Shown here: positions 1 through 6,670 of the stretch, piece by piece
Layout: each line of letters starts with the position of its first letter
How positions within the stretch are numbered: the stretch's first letter is position 1
From: an uncultured Oxalobacter sp.
GTDB taxonomy: Bacteria > Pseudomonadota > Gammaproteobacteria > Burkholderiales > Burkholderiaceae_D
Reading direction: 5' to 3'
DNA: 14,460 nt
NCBI GenBank assembly: GCA_934270705.1
Contig: CAKQQG010000038.1
Location: 1 to 14,460 of the forward strand
Notes under the pieces: generated by a model
What the model was told of the DNA's origin: nothing
Databases searched by the model: none
What the model saw: only the letters and a program-made list of their open reading frames with translations
Program-made: the position numbers and the translations under genes

Positions 1-1419
1 TATATGATCGACGAAGTGCACATGCTGACGCCGCATGCGTTCAATGCCATGCTGAAAACCCTGGAAGAGCCGCCGGAATATGTCAAATTCATTCTGGCGA
101 CGACTGACCCGCAAAAAATCCCGGTAACAGTTCTTTCGCGTTGTTTGCAATTCAATCTCAAACAAATGCCGGTTCCGCAAATCGTCACACATCTGGACGA
201 TATTCTGGCAAAAGAAGGCATTGCCTGCGAAAAAGCGGCGCTGCAGCTGTTGGCCAAAGGTGCGCATGGTTCGATGCGGGATGCCTTGTCGCTGACGGAT
301 CAGGCGATAGCCTATACGGCCGGTAACGTAACGGAACAGGCGGTTCGGGATATGCTGGGAGCTTTGGACCAGACCTATCTAATACGGCTGCTGGATTGTC
401 TGGCGGTACGTGATGGTGCGGGATTGCTGGCGATTGCCGACGAGATGGCTGCGCGCAGTCTTTCCTACAATACCGCATTGCAGGACCTGGGGGCCTTGCT
501 GCACCGGATTGCGGTTATTCAGCGCGTTCCTGATTATTTGTCGGAAGAATTGCCGGATTATGCCGATTTGTCGCGGCTTGCCGGTGCGTTCCGTCCCGAA
601 GAAATACAACTTTATTACCAGATTGTGATTCACGGACGTGACGAGCTGGGATTGGCGCCCGATGAATATGCCGGTTTTTCGATGACATTGTTGCGTATGC
701 TGGCATTTATGCCGGATGATCGTGGACAGCATCATAAGCATAGCACTCCAGAGCGTATCCGGTCGGTGGCTGAAAAAGCAGCCGTTCCGGTTGCAGGAAG
801 ATCGCAATTTTCGGCCAATCGGGCCGAAAAAGCGAATGCGGCATCACGGCAGCCGATGCATACGGAAGCCGGAATGCCGCGAAAAAATACGGTAACTCCG
901 GTATCCCCGGAACGGGCAGCCGCGTCAGGCGGGCATGCTATGGTTCCCGTCAGTTCAACAGGGGATGCGGCAGTCGGTGAAAAAAAACAGGGTATGACGC
1001 TTGCGGTGCCGCATGCCGGAAAAAAACGTTTTCCCGGGTGGGACGGCGACTGGCCGAAACTGGCGGCAGCATTGCCGGTTCGAGGTTTGGTGCAGCAGCT
1101 GGCGCAGCAGACGGAACTGGTACGATGGGAAGAAACGGATGACGGAGTGCTCATACATCTGAAATCGCCTGCCGTGACTTTATGTGCGCCGAATTATGTC
1201 GGCAAACTGGCATCCGTACTCGGTGAACATTTCGGTTGCCCTGTCAGAATCACGACGGAAACCGGCAAGGTGGAAACAACGGTCAGCCGGAATGCTGCCA
1301 GAGCACGTGCCGAAAGACAACAGCAGGCGGAAGACGCGATGAACAACGATCCGTACATACAGAATCTGACGGATGTATTCGGCGGACATATTGTCGAAGG
1401 ATCGATTAAACCTCTTTAA
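1..1419 (+). CDS. dnaX: DNA polymerase III subunits tau/gamma (3' part of gene)
   Basis: Clamp-loader ATPase of the replicative DNA polymerase; it loads the beta clamp and, through the tau C-terminus, tethers the core polymerase and the helicase. The gene runs in from the left edge, so the Walker A motif and zinc-binding region are missing; roughly the first 120 residues are outside. Numbering from the first visible Met (position 4): Walker B IDEVHM at residues 2-7, LEEPPE at 20-25, sensor 1 LATTDPQK at 31-38, the SRC arginine-finger motif at 45-47, and sensor 2 GSMRDALSLTDQ at 89-100. Residues about 240-350 are a low-complexity Ala/Lys/Arg/Pro linker. Residues about 360-471 match the tau-specific C-terminal domain (VRGLVQQLAQQ, VRWEE), so this is a full tau frame. 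ybaB starts 12 bases downstream, as in many bacteria. The linker carries several in-frame A-rich slippery heptamers, described separately. Confidence 0.97.
   Translation, partial: YMIDEVHMLTPHAFNAMLKTLEEPPEYVKFILATTDPQKIPVTVLSRCLQFNLKQMPVPQIVTHLDDILAKEGIACEKAALQLLAKGAHGSMRDALSLTDQAIAYTAGNVTEQAVRDMLGALDQTYLIRLLDCLAVRDGAGLLAIADEMAARSLSYNTALQDLGALLHRIAVIQRVPDYLSEELPDYADLSRLAGAFRPEEIQLYYQIVIHGRDELGLAPDEYAGFSMTLLRMLAFMPDDRGQHHKHSTPERIRSVAEKAAVPVAGRSQFSANRAEKANAASRQPMHTEAGMPRKNTVTPVSPERAAASGGHAMVPVSSTGDAAVGEKKQGMTLAVPHAGKKRFPGWDGDWPKLAAALPVRGLVQQLAQQTELVRWEETDDGVLIHLKSPAVTLCAPNYVGKLASVLGEHFGCPVRITTETGKVETTVSRNAARARAERQQQAEDAMNNDPYIQNLTDVFGGHIVEGSIKPL
980..1026 (+). other. Candidate slippery region in dnaX (possible gamma-subunit frameshift)
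   Basis: A run of eight A (980-987) forms the in-frame heptamer A AAA AAA at 981-987. A second in-frame A AAA AAA lies at 1020-1026. An A AAA AAT heptamer lies earlier at 882-888. After the A8 run, the frame reached by losing one A meets TGA at 995-997. The -1 ribosomal frame stays open to TGA at 1140-1142. A purine stretch AGGGGA at 960-965 could act as an upstream stimulator, and TGCG/CGCA arms at 1002-1013 make a small hairpin downstream. Both elements are weak. The site falls in the linker between clamp-loader and tau domains, the same place as gamma frameshifting in E. coli dnaX. That frameshifting happens here is an inference. Confidence 0.35.
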
Positions 1420-1431
1420 CGGAAAGTGACT

Positions 1432-1755
1432 ATGAAAAATCAACTCGCTGGCCTGATGAAACAGGCACAGGCAATGCAGCAAAATATGGAAAGAATGCAG
1501 GAAGAACTCGGCAAGACGATTGTGGAAGGGCAATCCGGCGCGGGTATGGTATCCGTTCTGATGAGCTGCAAGTTCTATGTATCGCGTGTGTCCATCGATC
1601 CGGCGTTGATGAATGACGACAAGGAAATGCTGGAAGATCTGGTGACGGCGGCTTTTAACGATGCGGTCCGCAAGGCGGAAGCGACAACACAGGAAAAAAT
1701 GGCCAGTCTTTCGGCAGGTCTGGCCATGCCGCCAGGATTCAAGATGCCATTCTGA
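1432..1755 (+). CDS. ybaB: YbaB/EbfC family nucleoid-associated protein
   Basis: Small dimeric DNA-binding protein of the YbaB/EbfC family, thought to bind DNA as a nucleoid-associated factor. The product has 107 residues, the usual family size. It shows the typical N-terminus [19 protein letters not shown], a charged helix with MQEELGK, the beta-strand core around residues 31-57, and a Met/Pro-rich tail ending PPGFKMPF. I chose ATG 1432 over the in-frame GTG at 1426. The purine-rich GGAAAG at 1421-1426 then lies 5 bases upstream, and the protein start matches relatives. The gene sits between dnaX and recR with short gaps of 12 and 11 bases, the standard dnaX-ybaB-recR arrangement, so co-transcription is likely. 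The biochemical role of the family is still only partly defined. Confidence 0.95.
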   Translation: MKNQLAGLMKQAQAMQQNMERMQEELGKTIVEGQSGAGMVSVLMSCKFYVSRVSIDPALMNDDKEMLEDLVTAAFNDAVRKAEATTQEKMASLSAGLAMPPGFKMPF

Positions 1756-1766
1756 TACGGGATGCC

Positions 1767-2363
1767 GTGAAACCGCTTTCGTCTCTCCAGCGTCTGGTGC
1801 AAGCATTGCGTCATTTGCCGGGTATCGGCCCGAAATCAGCGCAACGGATCGCTTATCATCTTTTGCAGCATGACCGCGATGGTGCCGTTGAGTTGAGTGA
1901 AGCGCTGTCAGATGCTGCCAGTCGTGTCAGACATTGTGTGCGTTGCAATACCTTTACGGAGGAAGACGTATGCGATATGTGCAAGGACCCGGGGCGTGAC
2001 GCGTCTTTGTTGTGCGTGACGGAAACACCGGCAGATCAGATGATGATCGAGCAAACGTTGACGTTTCGCGGTTACTATTTCGTTCTGATGGGCAATCTTT
2101 CTCCGCTTGACGGTATTGGCCCGAAAGAAATCCGTTTCGACAAACTGATCGAACGTGCGACTGACGGTGTGGTCAAGGAAGTCATTCTGGCGACCAGTTT
2201 CAATAATGAAGGTGAAGCGACCGCACATTACATCGGCGAGATGCTCAAGGCACGGGGTTTGCGAGTCAGTCGCCTGGCCAGGGGTGTTCCCGTGGGGGCT
2301 GAGCTGGAATATGTGGATGTCGGAACCATTGCGCGCGCTTTTCTGGACAGACGAATGACGTGA
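1767..2363 (+). CDS. recR: Recombination mediator protein RecR
   Basis: RecR acts with RecF and RecO to load RecA on gapped single-stranded DNA during repair. The product has 198 residues, the normal length. The order of domains is as expected: an N-terminal helix-hairpin-helix region with [17 protein letters not shown] (residues 17-33), a four-cysteine zinc finger (C57, C60, C69, C72), and a Toprim domain from about residue 80 with the conserved acidic residue in VTETPAD. The C-terminal Walker B-like part includes [16 protein letters not shown]. The start is GTG at 1767, with a purine-rich stretch (ACGGGA) just upstream. No in-frame ATG fits better, because the protein begins directly with the expected [15 protein letters not shown] region. 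The TGA stop at 2361-2363 overlaps a possible GTG start of the next gene, suggesting translational coupling. Confidence 0.97.
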   Translation: MKPLSSLQRLVQALRHLPGIGPKSAQRIAYHLLQHDRDGAVELSEALSDAASRVRHCVRCNTFTEEDVCDMCKDPGRDASLLCVTETPADQMMIEQTLTFRGYYFVLMGNLSPLDGIGPKEIRFDKLIERATDGVVKEVILATSFNNEGEATAHYIGEMLKARGLRVSRLARGVPVGAELEYVDVGTIARAFLDRRMT

Positions 2364-2368
2364 GGTCT

Positions 2369-3265
2369 ATGCCGACTATAGAAGAAACAATCGGAGCAAC
2401 ACCGCTGATCGAATTGCGGCGATCGTTGTCTGAATCCGCCAGGGACAGGGGCAATCTTATTTTCGGAAAATGGGAGTGTGTCAACCCGTCAGCGTCCATC
2501 AAGGATCGGGTGGTCAAGTCGATGATCGATGAGGCGGAAGCCAGGGGCACGATTCATCCCGGAGATACCCTGATCGAGGCGAGCAAGGGCAATACCGGAA
2601 TTGCGCTGGCCATGCAGGCGGCTGCCAGAGGATATCGTTGTATCCTGATTATGCCGGAAAATACCGCTGTTTTCAAACAGCAATGCATGGGGGTGTACGG
2701 TGCTGAAATCATTCTGACGCCGCAAAGCGGCGGCTTGCAGTATGCTCGTGATCTTGCGTTGCAAATGGCTTCGGAAGGAAAGGGAGTGATGCTGGATCAG
2801 TTCAGCAACCCCGCCAATCCGGGGGCGCATTACCGGACGACCGGCCCGGAGATCTGGGCGGCGACAAAGGGGCAGGTCACGCATTTTATCTGCAGTATCG
2901 GAACATCAGGCACCATCATGGGCGTTTCGCGTTATCTCAAGGAGCGTGACAAAAAAATACGGGTGATCGGGGTGGAACCGGAAGGCAATGCGCAAATTTC
3001 GGGTATGAACCGGTGGCCGGAAAACCAGCGCCCGGCAATCTATGAAAGAAAACGGATCGACAGGATCGAGTCGGTCGGACAGGCTTGTGCGGAATACCGG
3101 GCAAGAAAACTGGCTGCGGATGAGGGGATTTTTTGTGGATTGTCATCTGCATGTGCTTGTGAGGTGGCGCTGAATCTGTCGGAAAGTGTCAGGCATGCCA
3201 CAATCGTGTTCATGATCGCTGACAGGGGAGACCGTTATTTCTCGTCCGGCTTTTTTCCGGTCTGA
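2369..3265 (+). CDS. cysM: CysM-like PLP-dependent cysteine synthase B, divergent active site
   Basis: Homologue of O-acetylserine sulfhydrylase B, fold-type II PLP enzymes that make cysteine from O-acetylserine and sulfide or thiosulfate. It has 298 residues, against about 300 for the family. Kept features: the PLP lysine K45 in SIKDR, the GNTGIALAM segment, LDQFSNP, TTGPEIW, the phosphate-binding GTSGT at 178-182, EGIFCG, and DRGDRY near the end. Altered features: the asparagine loop usually TSGNTG reads SKGNTG (K73); the usual NMSxERR segment reads NTAVFKQQ (98-105); SSGGA reads SSACA (259-263); and N-terminal GNTPL reads GATPL. ATG 2369 is preferred because the protein then begins MPTIEETIG like relatives, with GAGG 3 bases before it; GTG 2360, overlapping the recR stop, would add three residues. 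Family assignment is firm. Substrate is uncertain: another beta-replacement or beta-elimination reaction is possible. Confidence 0.85.
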   Translation: MPTIEETIGATPLIELRRSLSESARDRGNLIFGKWECVNPSASIKDRVVKSMIDEAEARGTIHPGDTLIEASKGNTGIALAMQAAARGYRCILIMPENTAVFKQQCMGVYGAEIILTPQSGGLQYARDLALQMASEGKGVMLDQFSNPANPGAHYRTTGPEIWAATKGQVTHFICSIGTSGTIMGVSRYLKERDKKIRVIGVEPEGNAQISGMNRWPENQRPAIYERKRIDRIESVGQACAEYRARKLAADEGIFCGLSSACACEVALNLSESVRHATIVFMIADRGDRYFSSGFFPV

Positions 3266-3289
3266 TCGGACATAAGTGCAACACAGGCA

Positions 3290-3318
3290 TTGTCATAAGG
3301 TCTTGTATCCTATAAAAT
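3290..3318 (+). promoter_or_regulatory. Sigma-70 type promoter for rpsT
   Basis: A -35 box TTGTCA (3290-3295) and a -10 box TAAAAT (3313-3318) are separated by 17 bases; each matches the consensus at five of six positions. The surrounding sequence is AT-rich, in contrast to the coding DNA on both sides. The predicted transcript would start near 3325, leaving a leader of about 65 bases before rpsT. It lies in the 125-base gap after cysM, which otherwise holds nothing I recognise. Confidence 0.7.
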
Positions 3319-3390
3319 AAAAGGCTAAACAAATTTTGTATTGCGAAGTCAGCGCGTAAACAAACAACTAACAGGTTTTTAGGGAATTTT

Positions 3391-3663
3391 ATGGCTAATA
3401 CAGCTCAGGCGCGTAAACGCGCTCGTCAGGCAGTCAAGCAGAATGCGCACAATTCCAGTCAGCGTTCTGCATTGCGTACGGCAATCAAGGCTGCCAAGAA
3501 GGCAATTGCTGCAGGTGACAAGGAAGTCGCGGCTTCCGTATTCGTCAAGGCAGTCTCGACGATCGACCGGATCGCAGACAAGAAACGTATTCACAAAAAC
3601 AAGGCGGCTCGTCACAAGAGCCGTCTGGCGGCAGCCCTGAAGGCAATGTCTGTCGCAGCCTGA
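3391..3663 (+). CDS. rpsT: 30S ribosomal protein S20
   Basis: Primary 16S rRNA-binding protein of the small ribosomal subunit, bound near the body of the 30S particle. The 90-residue product is very basic and alanine-rich, with the typical start [13 protein letters not shown], the [19 protein letters not shown] helix and the [20 protein letters not shown]-terminal helix, all diagnostic of S20. A clear ribosome binding site, AGGGA at 3381-3385, lies 5 bases before the ATG. It has its own promoter (3290-3318) and a strong terminator just after the stop, so it appears to be a single-gene unit between the cysM cluster and the convergent kinase gene. S20 of E. coli represses its own translation. 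The leader of about 65 bases could serve the same purpose, but nothing in it proves this. Confidence 0.98.
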   Translation: MANTAQARKRARQAVKQNAHNSSQRSALRTAIKAAKKAIAAGDKEVAASVFVKAVSTIDRIADKKRIHKNKAARHKSRLAAALKAMSVAA

Positions 3664-3694
3664 GAAATATCTCCGGTTTTGACGTAGTATTCAG

Positions 3695-3737
3695 GTTCAG
3701 GCGCGTCTGGCGACAGGCGCGCCTGAACTTGTTTATT
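3695..3737 (+). terminator. Rho-independent terminator of rpsT
   Basis: Arms GTTCAGGCGCG (3695-3705) and CGCGCCTGAAC (3718-3728) pair perfectly. Inside them a T-G wobble (3706/3717) and CTG/CAG (3707-3709/3714-3716) extend the stem to about 15 pairs, closed by a GCGA tetraloop of the stable GNRA type. The T-rich stretch TTGTTTATT follows at 3729-3737. It lies 31 bases after the rpsT stop. The tail overlaps the stop codon of the convergent kinase gene. Read from the minus strand there is no T-tract after the stem, so it should work mainly for rpsT. Confidence 0.85.
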
Positions 3738-4677
3738 GTCGGTAACGGTAGCCGAATTCTTTTTCGAAACGATCGGCAATTTCGGATGCGGTCAATTTAT
3801 GGTTTTGCGGACCGGCATATCCGATCTTGATGGCGCCCATCAGGCTGCCGAGACGTCCGCTTGTCATCATATCCATGTCATTGGTCAATCCGTAAATCAG
3901 GCCTGCACGGAAAGCGTCTCCGCATCCGGTTGGATCCGCCTCGCGTTCGGCCTTGACGCCAGGGATGATCAGATGTTCATTGCCCTGGTGGATAATCGCG
4001 CCACGTTCCGCACACGTCACGATGAAGGCATCGACGCGCGAGGTGATTTCAGCGGTTGACCAGCCGCATTGCTGGGAAAGCATCTCACCTTCATATTCGT
4101 TGACGGCGACATATGACGCCAGTTCGATGAAGTGTCGCAGTTCGTTGCGGCTGAATGTTGGCAGTTGTTGTCCGGGATCGAAAATGAACGGAATACCGAG
4201 TCTGGCACAATCGTTCGCGTTCTGGATCATTCCTTCCTTGCCATCCGGTGCCACGATGGCAAGCCGGATGTTTTCATCTGCCAGATTTTCGATATGGTTT
4301 TCATGTGCCAGTGCCATGGCACCCGGATGGAATGCGGTGATCTGGTTGTTGTTCCTGTCAGTCGTGATGAAAGCCTGTGCAGTATAGGCATTGCTGATCG
4401 TGCGTATGTGACGGTGTGAAATGTTCAGTTCGGCAAGCCTTTCCAGATAAGGGCCACCATCCATTCCGATGGTCGCCATAATCAACGGGTTGCCGCCCAG
4501 CAGTTTCAGGTTGTATGCGATATTTCCGGCGCAGCCGCCGAATTCACGCCGCATTTCCGGTACCAGAAAGCAGACATTGATGTTGTGCAACTGATCGGCG
4601 AGGATGGATTCCGAGAAACGGTCAGGAAATGACATGAGCGTATCGTACGCCATAGAGCCGCAAATTAAGGAAGTCAT
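3733..4677 (-). CDS. PfkB/ribokinase-family sugar or nucleoside kinase (adenosine kinase-like)
   Basis: ATP-dependent small-molecule kinase of the PfkB family, subgroup resembling adenosine kinase-like proteins; substrate unknown. The product has 314 residues from ATG 4677. It shows the N-terminal glycine signature EFGGCAGNIAYNLKLLGG (about 46-62), a Mg-binding NEYE motif (193-196), and the C-terminal PfkB signature DPTGCGDAF (about 248-256), in which the GD aspartate is the expected catalytic base. An alternative TTG start at 4683 adds two residues; ATG is preferred because the protein then begins MTSLICGS as in relatives. No clear Shine-Dalgarno sequence precedes either start. The gap from the upstream zinc-ribbon gene is only 20 bases, so translation may depend on coupling. 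It is the last gene of the aroQ-accBC-prmA run. Fructokinase, ribokinase or adenosine kinase activity cannot be told apart from sequence alone. Confidence 0.85.
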   Translation of the reverse strand: MTSLICGSMAYDTLMSFPDRFSESILADQLHNINVCFLVPEMRREFGGCAGNIAYNLKLLGGNPLIMATIGMDGGPYLERLAELNISHRHIRTISNAYTAQAFITTDRNNNQITAFHPGAMALAHENHIENLADENIRLAIVAPDGKEGMIQNANDCARLGIPFIFDPGQQLPTFSRNELRHFIELASYVAVNEYEGEMLSQQCGWSTAEITSRVDAFIVTCAERGAIIHQGNEHLIIPGVKAEREADPTGCGDAFRAGLIYGLTNDMDMMTSGRLGSLMGAIKIGYAGPQNHKLTASEIADRFEKEFGYRYRQ

Positions 4678-4697
4678 ATTCAAATATCAGTCAAGTT

Positions 4698-5726
4698 TTA
4701 ATGATTGAAAGGAACGATACGGCTGTGAATCACCGTATCCTGTGGCTGTTCGATAAACAGCAGTATGTGATTTTTTTCTCTGGCAGGCCATGTGGCAAGA
4801 TGGCGATATGATTCGGCAAGATATTCATCGGGCTCAATGATTTTCCGAGAGAGAACACGATTTTCCGAATCGGTAATTTCCACGAGAAGTGCCGGCCAGG
4901 GCTGTGGCGATTCGCGGAGATGGAACAGGGTGACGGATTGCGTGAACCGGTCGGGGGTATTTTCAGTCGGAACCGGTTCGCCGTATTCGATGTGCCATGG
5001 GTTGTCGGGAACCGTCGTATTGCCGGAAGGGCAGGACAGCATTTCGCATACGGAGCCGACCAGCCCTTTGGCGGGAGGCCACCACGTCACGATATGTGAA
5101 CCGTAATGGTAAACGATCTGGCCGCATAAAACGATTGCCAGTACGATGGTACCGGCCAGCCAGAATATACCTGCCATGCGTGATCGGCGTTTCTTGCGGT
5201 GAATCGCGTCGAACAGATCGTCGGCCGATGATTTGTCGTGGGAGGATATGTCGCTATCGCTTGCCGGATAAGCGGCTTGCGGAGGTGATGCGGCAGGAAG
5301 CGGTAGCCCGGATGACATGATGGTATCCGATGGTGATGATGGCTGCTCTTCATCGTCGGACGGCTTGTGCAGATGTGTTTCGGGAACACTGTCAGTGTCA
5401 TGCGAGGGCATTTGTTCTGCCGCCGCGTTATCTATTTCCAGATCCAGACTCAGGGACTGCAGCTGTCTGTCGAAAGATTTCTTCAGTGCTTCGGCCGACG
5501 GCAGGGAAACAGTTTGTCCTGGGAGCGGAAGACGGTTTTCCGTATCGACTGTTGGCCCGGAGTCGCCTGCCTTGCTTCCTGTCGGAATACGGCCTGCCAG
5601 ATTGTCGATTCCGTTAAACAGCTTGCGACACACACCACAGCGTACGACTCCCGCACGCATTCTGAGCTGTTCTTCGCTGACATGGAATATGGTTTTGCAG
5701 TGTGGGCAACGTGTAGCCAGAGACAT
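4698..5726 (-). CDS. Zinc-ribbon and DUF3426 single-pass membrane protein
   Basis: Protein of 342 residues with three parts. The N-terminus is an MJ0042-type zinc finger with two CxxC pairs (C7/C10 and C30/C33) in the context CPHCKTIF and CGVCRKLF. Residues about 45-180 are a poorly conserved Ser/Pro/Asp-rich linker. A basic stretch RKKRRSR (178-184) precedes one hydrophobic membrane segment (about 185-206), followed by a DUF3426 domain with the typical WPALLVEITDSENRVLSRK and EPDEYL. By the positive-inside rule, the zinc ribbon should be cytoplasmic and DUF3426 periplasmic. The molecular function is not known. It starts 12 bases after prmA and ends 20 bases before the kinase gene, a position kept in many Burkholderiales. 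There is no convincing ribosome binding site at ATG 5726. Confidence is high for the gene and domains, low for any role. Confidence 0.9.
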   Translation of the reverse strand: MSLATRCPHCKTIFHVSEEQLRMRAGVVRCGVCRKLFNGIDNLAGRIPTGSKAGDSGPTVDTENRLPLPGQTVSLPSAEALKKSFDRQLQSLSLDLEIDNAAAEQMPSHDTDSVPETHLHKPSDDEEQPSSPSDTIMSSGLPLPAASPPQAAYPASDSDISSHDKSSADDLFDAIHRKKRRSRMAGIFWLAGTIVLAIVLCGQIVYHYGSHIVTWWPPAKGLVGSVCEMLSCPSGNTTVPDNPWHIEYGEPVPTENTPDRFTQSVTLFHLRESPQPWPALLVEITDSENRVLSRKIIEPDEYLAESYRHLATWPAREKNHILLFIEQPQDTVIHSRIVPFNH

Positions 5727-5738
5727 GCTTGCAATCGC

Positions 5739-6644
5739 TCATGAGTTAAGCCGACCGGACAGTGCGACCCAGCCTTCAAGGCTGCGCCAGACAGACAAGC
5801 TGATAAAAGGCGCATATGCGGCAATGACGTCGTCGGCCTGTCCTTCAAGAATACCGGACAATACCATATATCCACCCGGAGCGATATATCGGGCCAGTGT
5901 CGGTGCCAGTGTTTTCAGCGGGCCTGCCAGAATGTTGGCGATGACGACGTTGTACTGGCGGTTTGCCTCCAGGGCGAATGCGTCAGGAAGATAGCAGGTG
6001 ATATCGCAATGATTCCGTTCGGCGTTTTCGCGGGATGTCAGAACGGATTGCGGGTCAATATCCACGCCGGTGATTTCTCCTGCCCCCAGTTTCGATGCGG
6101 CGATGGCCAAAATACCGGAACCGCAGCCATAATCGAGAACGGTGCTGCCGGAAACCAGATGCTTTTCCAGCCATTCAAGACAAAGTCGTGTCGTGGGATG
6201 GCTGCCGGTTCCGAAGGCGAGTCCGGGATCCAGTTCCAGAATGATGCCGCTTTCATCGGGTGCTTCGTGCCAGCTTGGCACGATCCATATCTTTTCGCCG
6301 ATGTGAATGGGGTCGAATTGCGACTGTGTCAGACGCACCCAGTCTTCCTGGGGGACTTCACGCAGCGAAAAGCCCGGAATATCGGTCATTTCGCATGCAT
6401 TCGCCGCTTTCTTCAGCAATTCCTCGATCAGCGTATCGGCAGGAAGCAGCGCGATGACACGGCTTCTTTCCCATGCGTAATCGTTTGAATCGGCTCCCGG
6501 TTCGTCGAAAAGCGGTTTTTCCTGCGGTGTTCCCTCATCCGCATCTTCTACCGTGACGGAAAGTGCGCCAGCATCTATCAATGCATCCGAAAAAGCATTC
6601 GTTTTTTCGAATGGCACTTCCAGTACGACTTCGATCCAGTTCAT
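5739..6644 (-). CDS. prmA: Ribosomal protein L11 methyltransferase
   Basis: SAM-dependent enzyme that methylates amino groups of ribosomal protein L11. The 301-residue product has the family layout: an N-terminal L11-recognition domain (about 1-100, starting MNWIEVVLEVP), then a Rossmann-type methyltransferase. Visible motifs: DWVRLTQSQFDPI (101-113), ELDPGLAFGTGSHPTT (137-152), SAM-binding VLDYGCGSGILAIAA (169-183), GVDIDP (193-198), and the catalytic-site NILAGPL (237-243). ATG 6644 is supported by a strong GGAGG (complement of 6650-6654) with 5-base spacing, the best ribosome binding site in this operon. The gene follows accC by 26 bases and precedes the zinc-ribbon gene by 12. In E. coli prmA follows panF; next to accBC is the arrangement I associate with betaproteobacteria. 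Confidence 0.96.
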   Translation of the reverse strand: MNWIEVVLEVPFEKTNAFSDALIDAGALSVTVEDADEGTPQEKPLFDEPGADSNDYAWERSRVIALLPADTLIEELLKKAANACEMTDIPGFSLREVPQEDWVRLTQSQFDPIHIGEKIWIVPSWHEAPDESGIILELDPGLAFGTGSHPTTRLCLEWLEKHLVSGSTVLDYGCGSGILAIAASKLGAGEITGVDIDPQSVLTSRENAERNHCDITCYLPDAFALEANRQYNVVIANILAGPLKTLAPTLARYIAPGGYMVLSGILEGQADDVIAAYAPFISLSVWRSLEGWVALSGRLNS

Positions 6645-6670
6645 GACATCCTCCGGCCGTTCATGGCCCG

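Noticed and set aside
1180..1806. 208-codon minus-strand open frame across dnaX, ybaB and the recR start
   Set aside because: It overlaps three real genes in antisense, and its His/Arg-rich translation has no domain signal.
3266..3390. Possible small RNA or riboswitch in the gap before rpsT
   Set aside because: Only a promoter and a short AT-rich leader are visible; no strong hairpins or known riboswitch features.
5317..5994. 225-codon plus-strand open frame opposite the zinc-ribbon and prmA genes
   Set aside because: The Ser/Arg-rich composition is a product of the opposite-strand linker codons; the sense genes have clear motifs.
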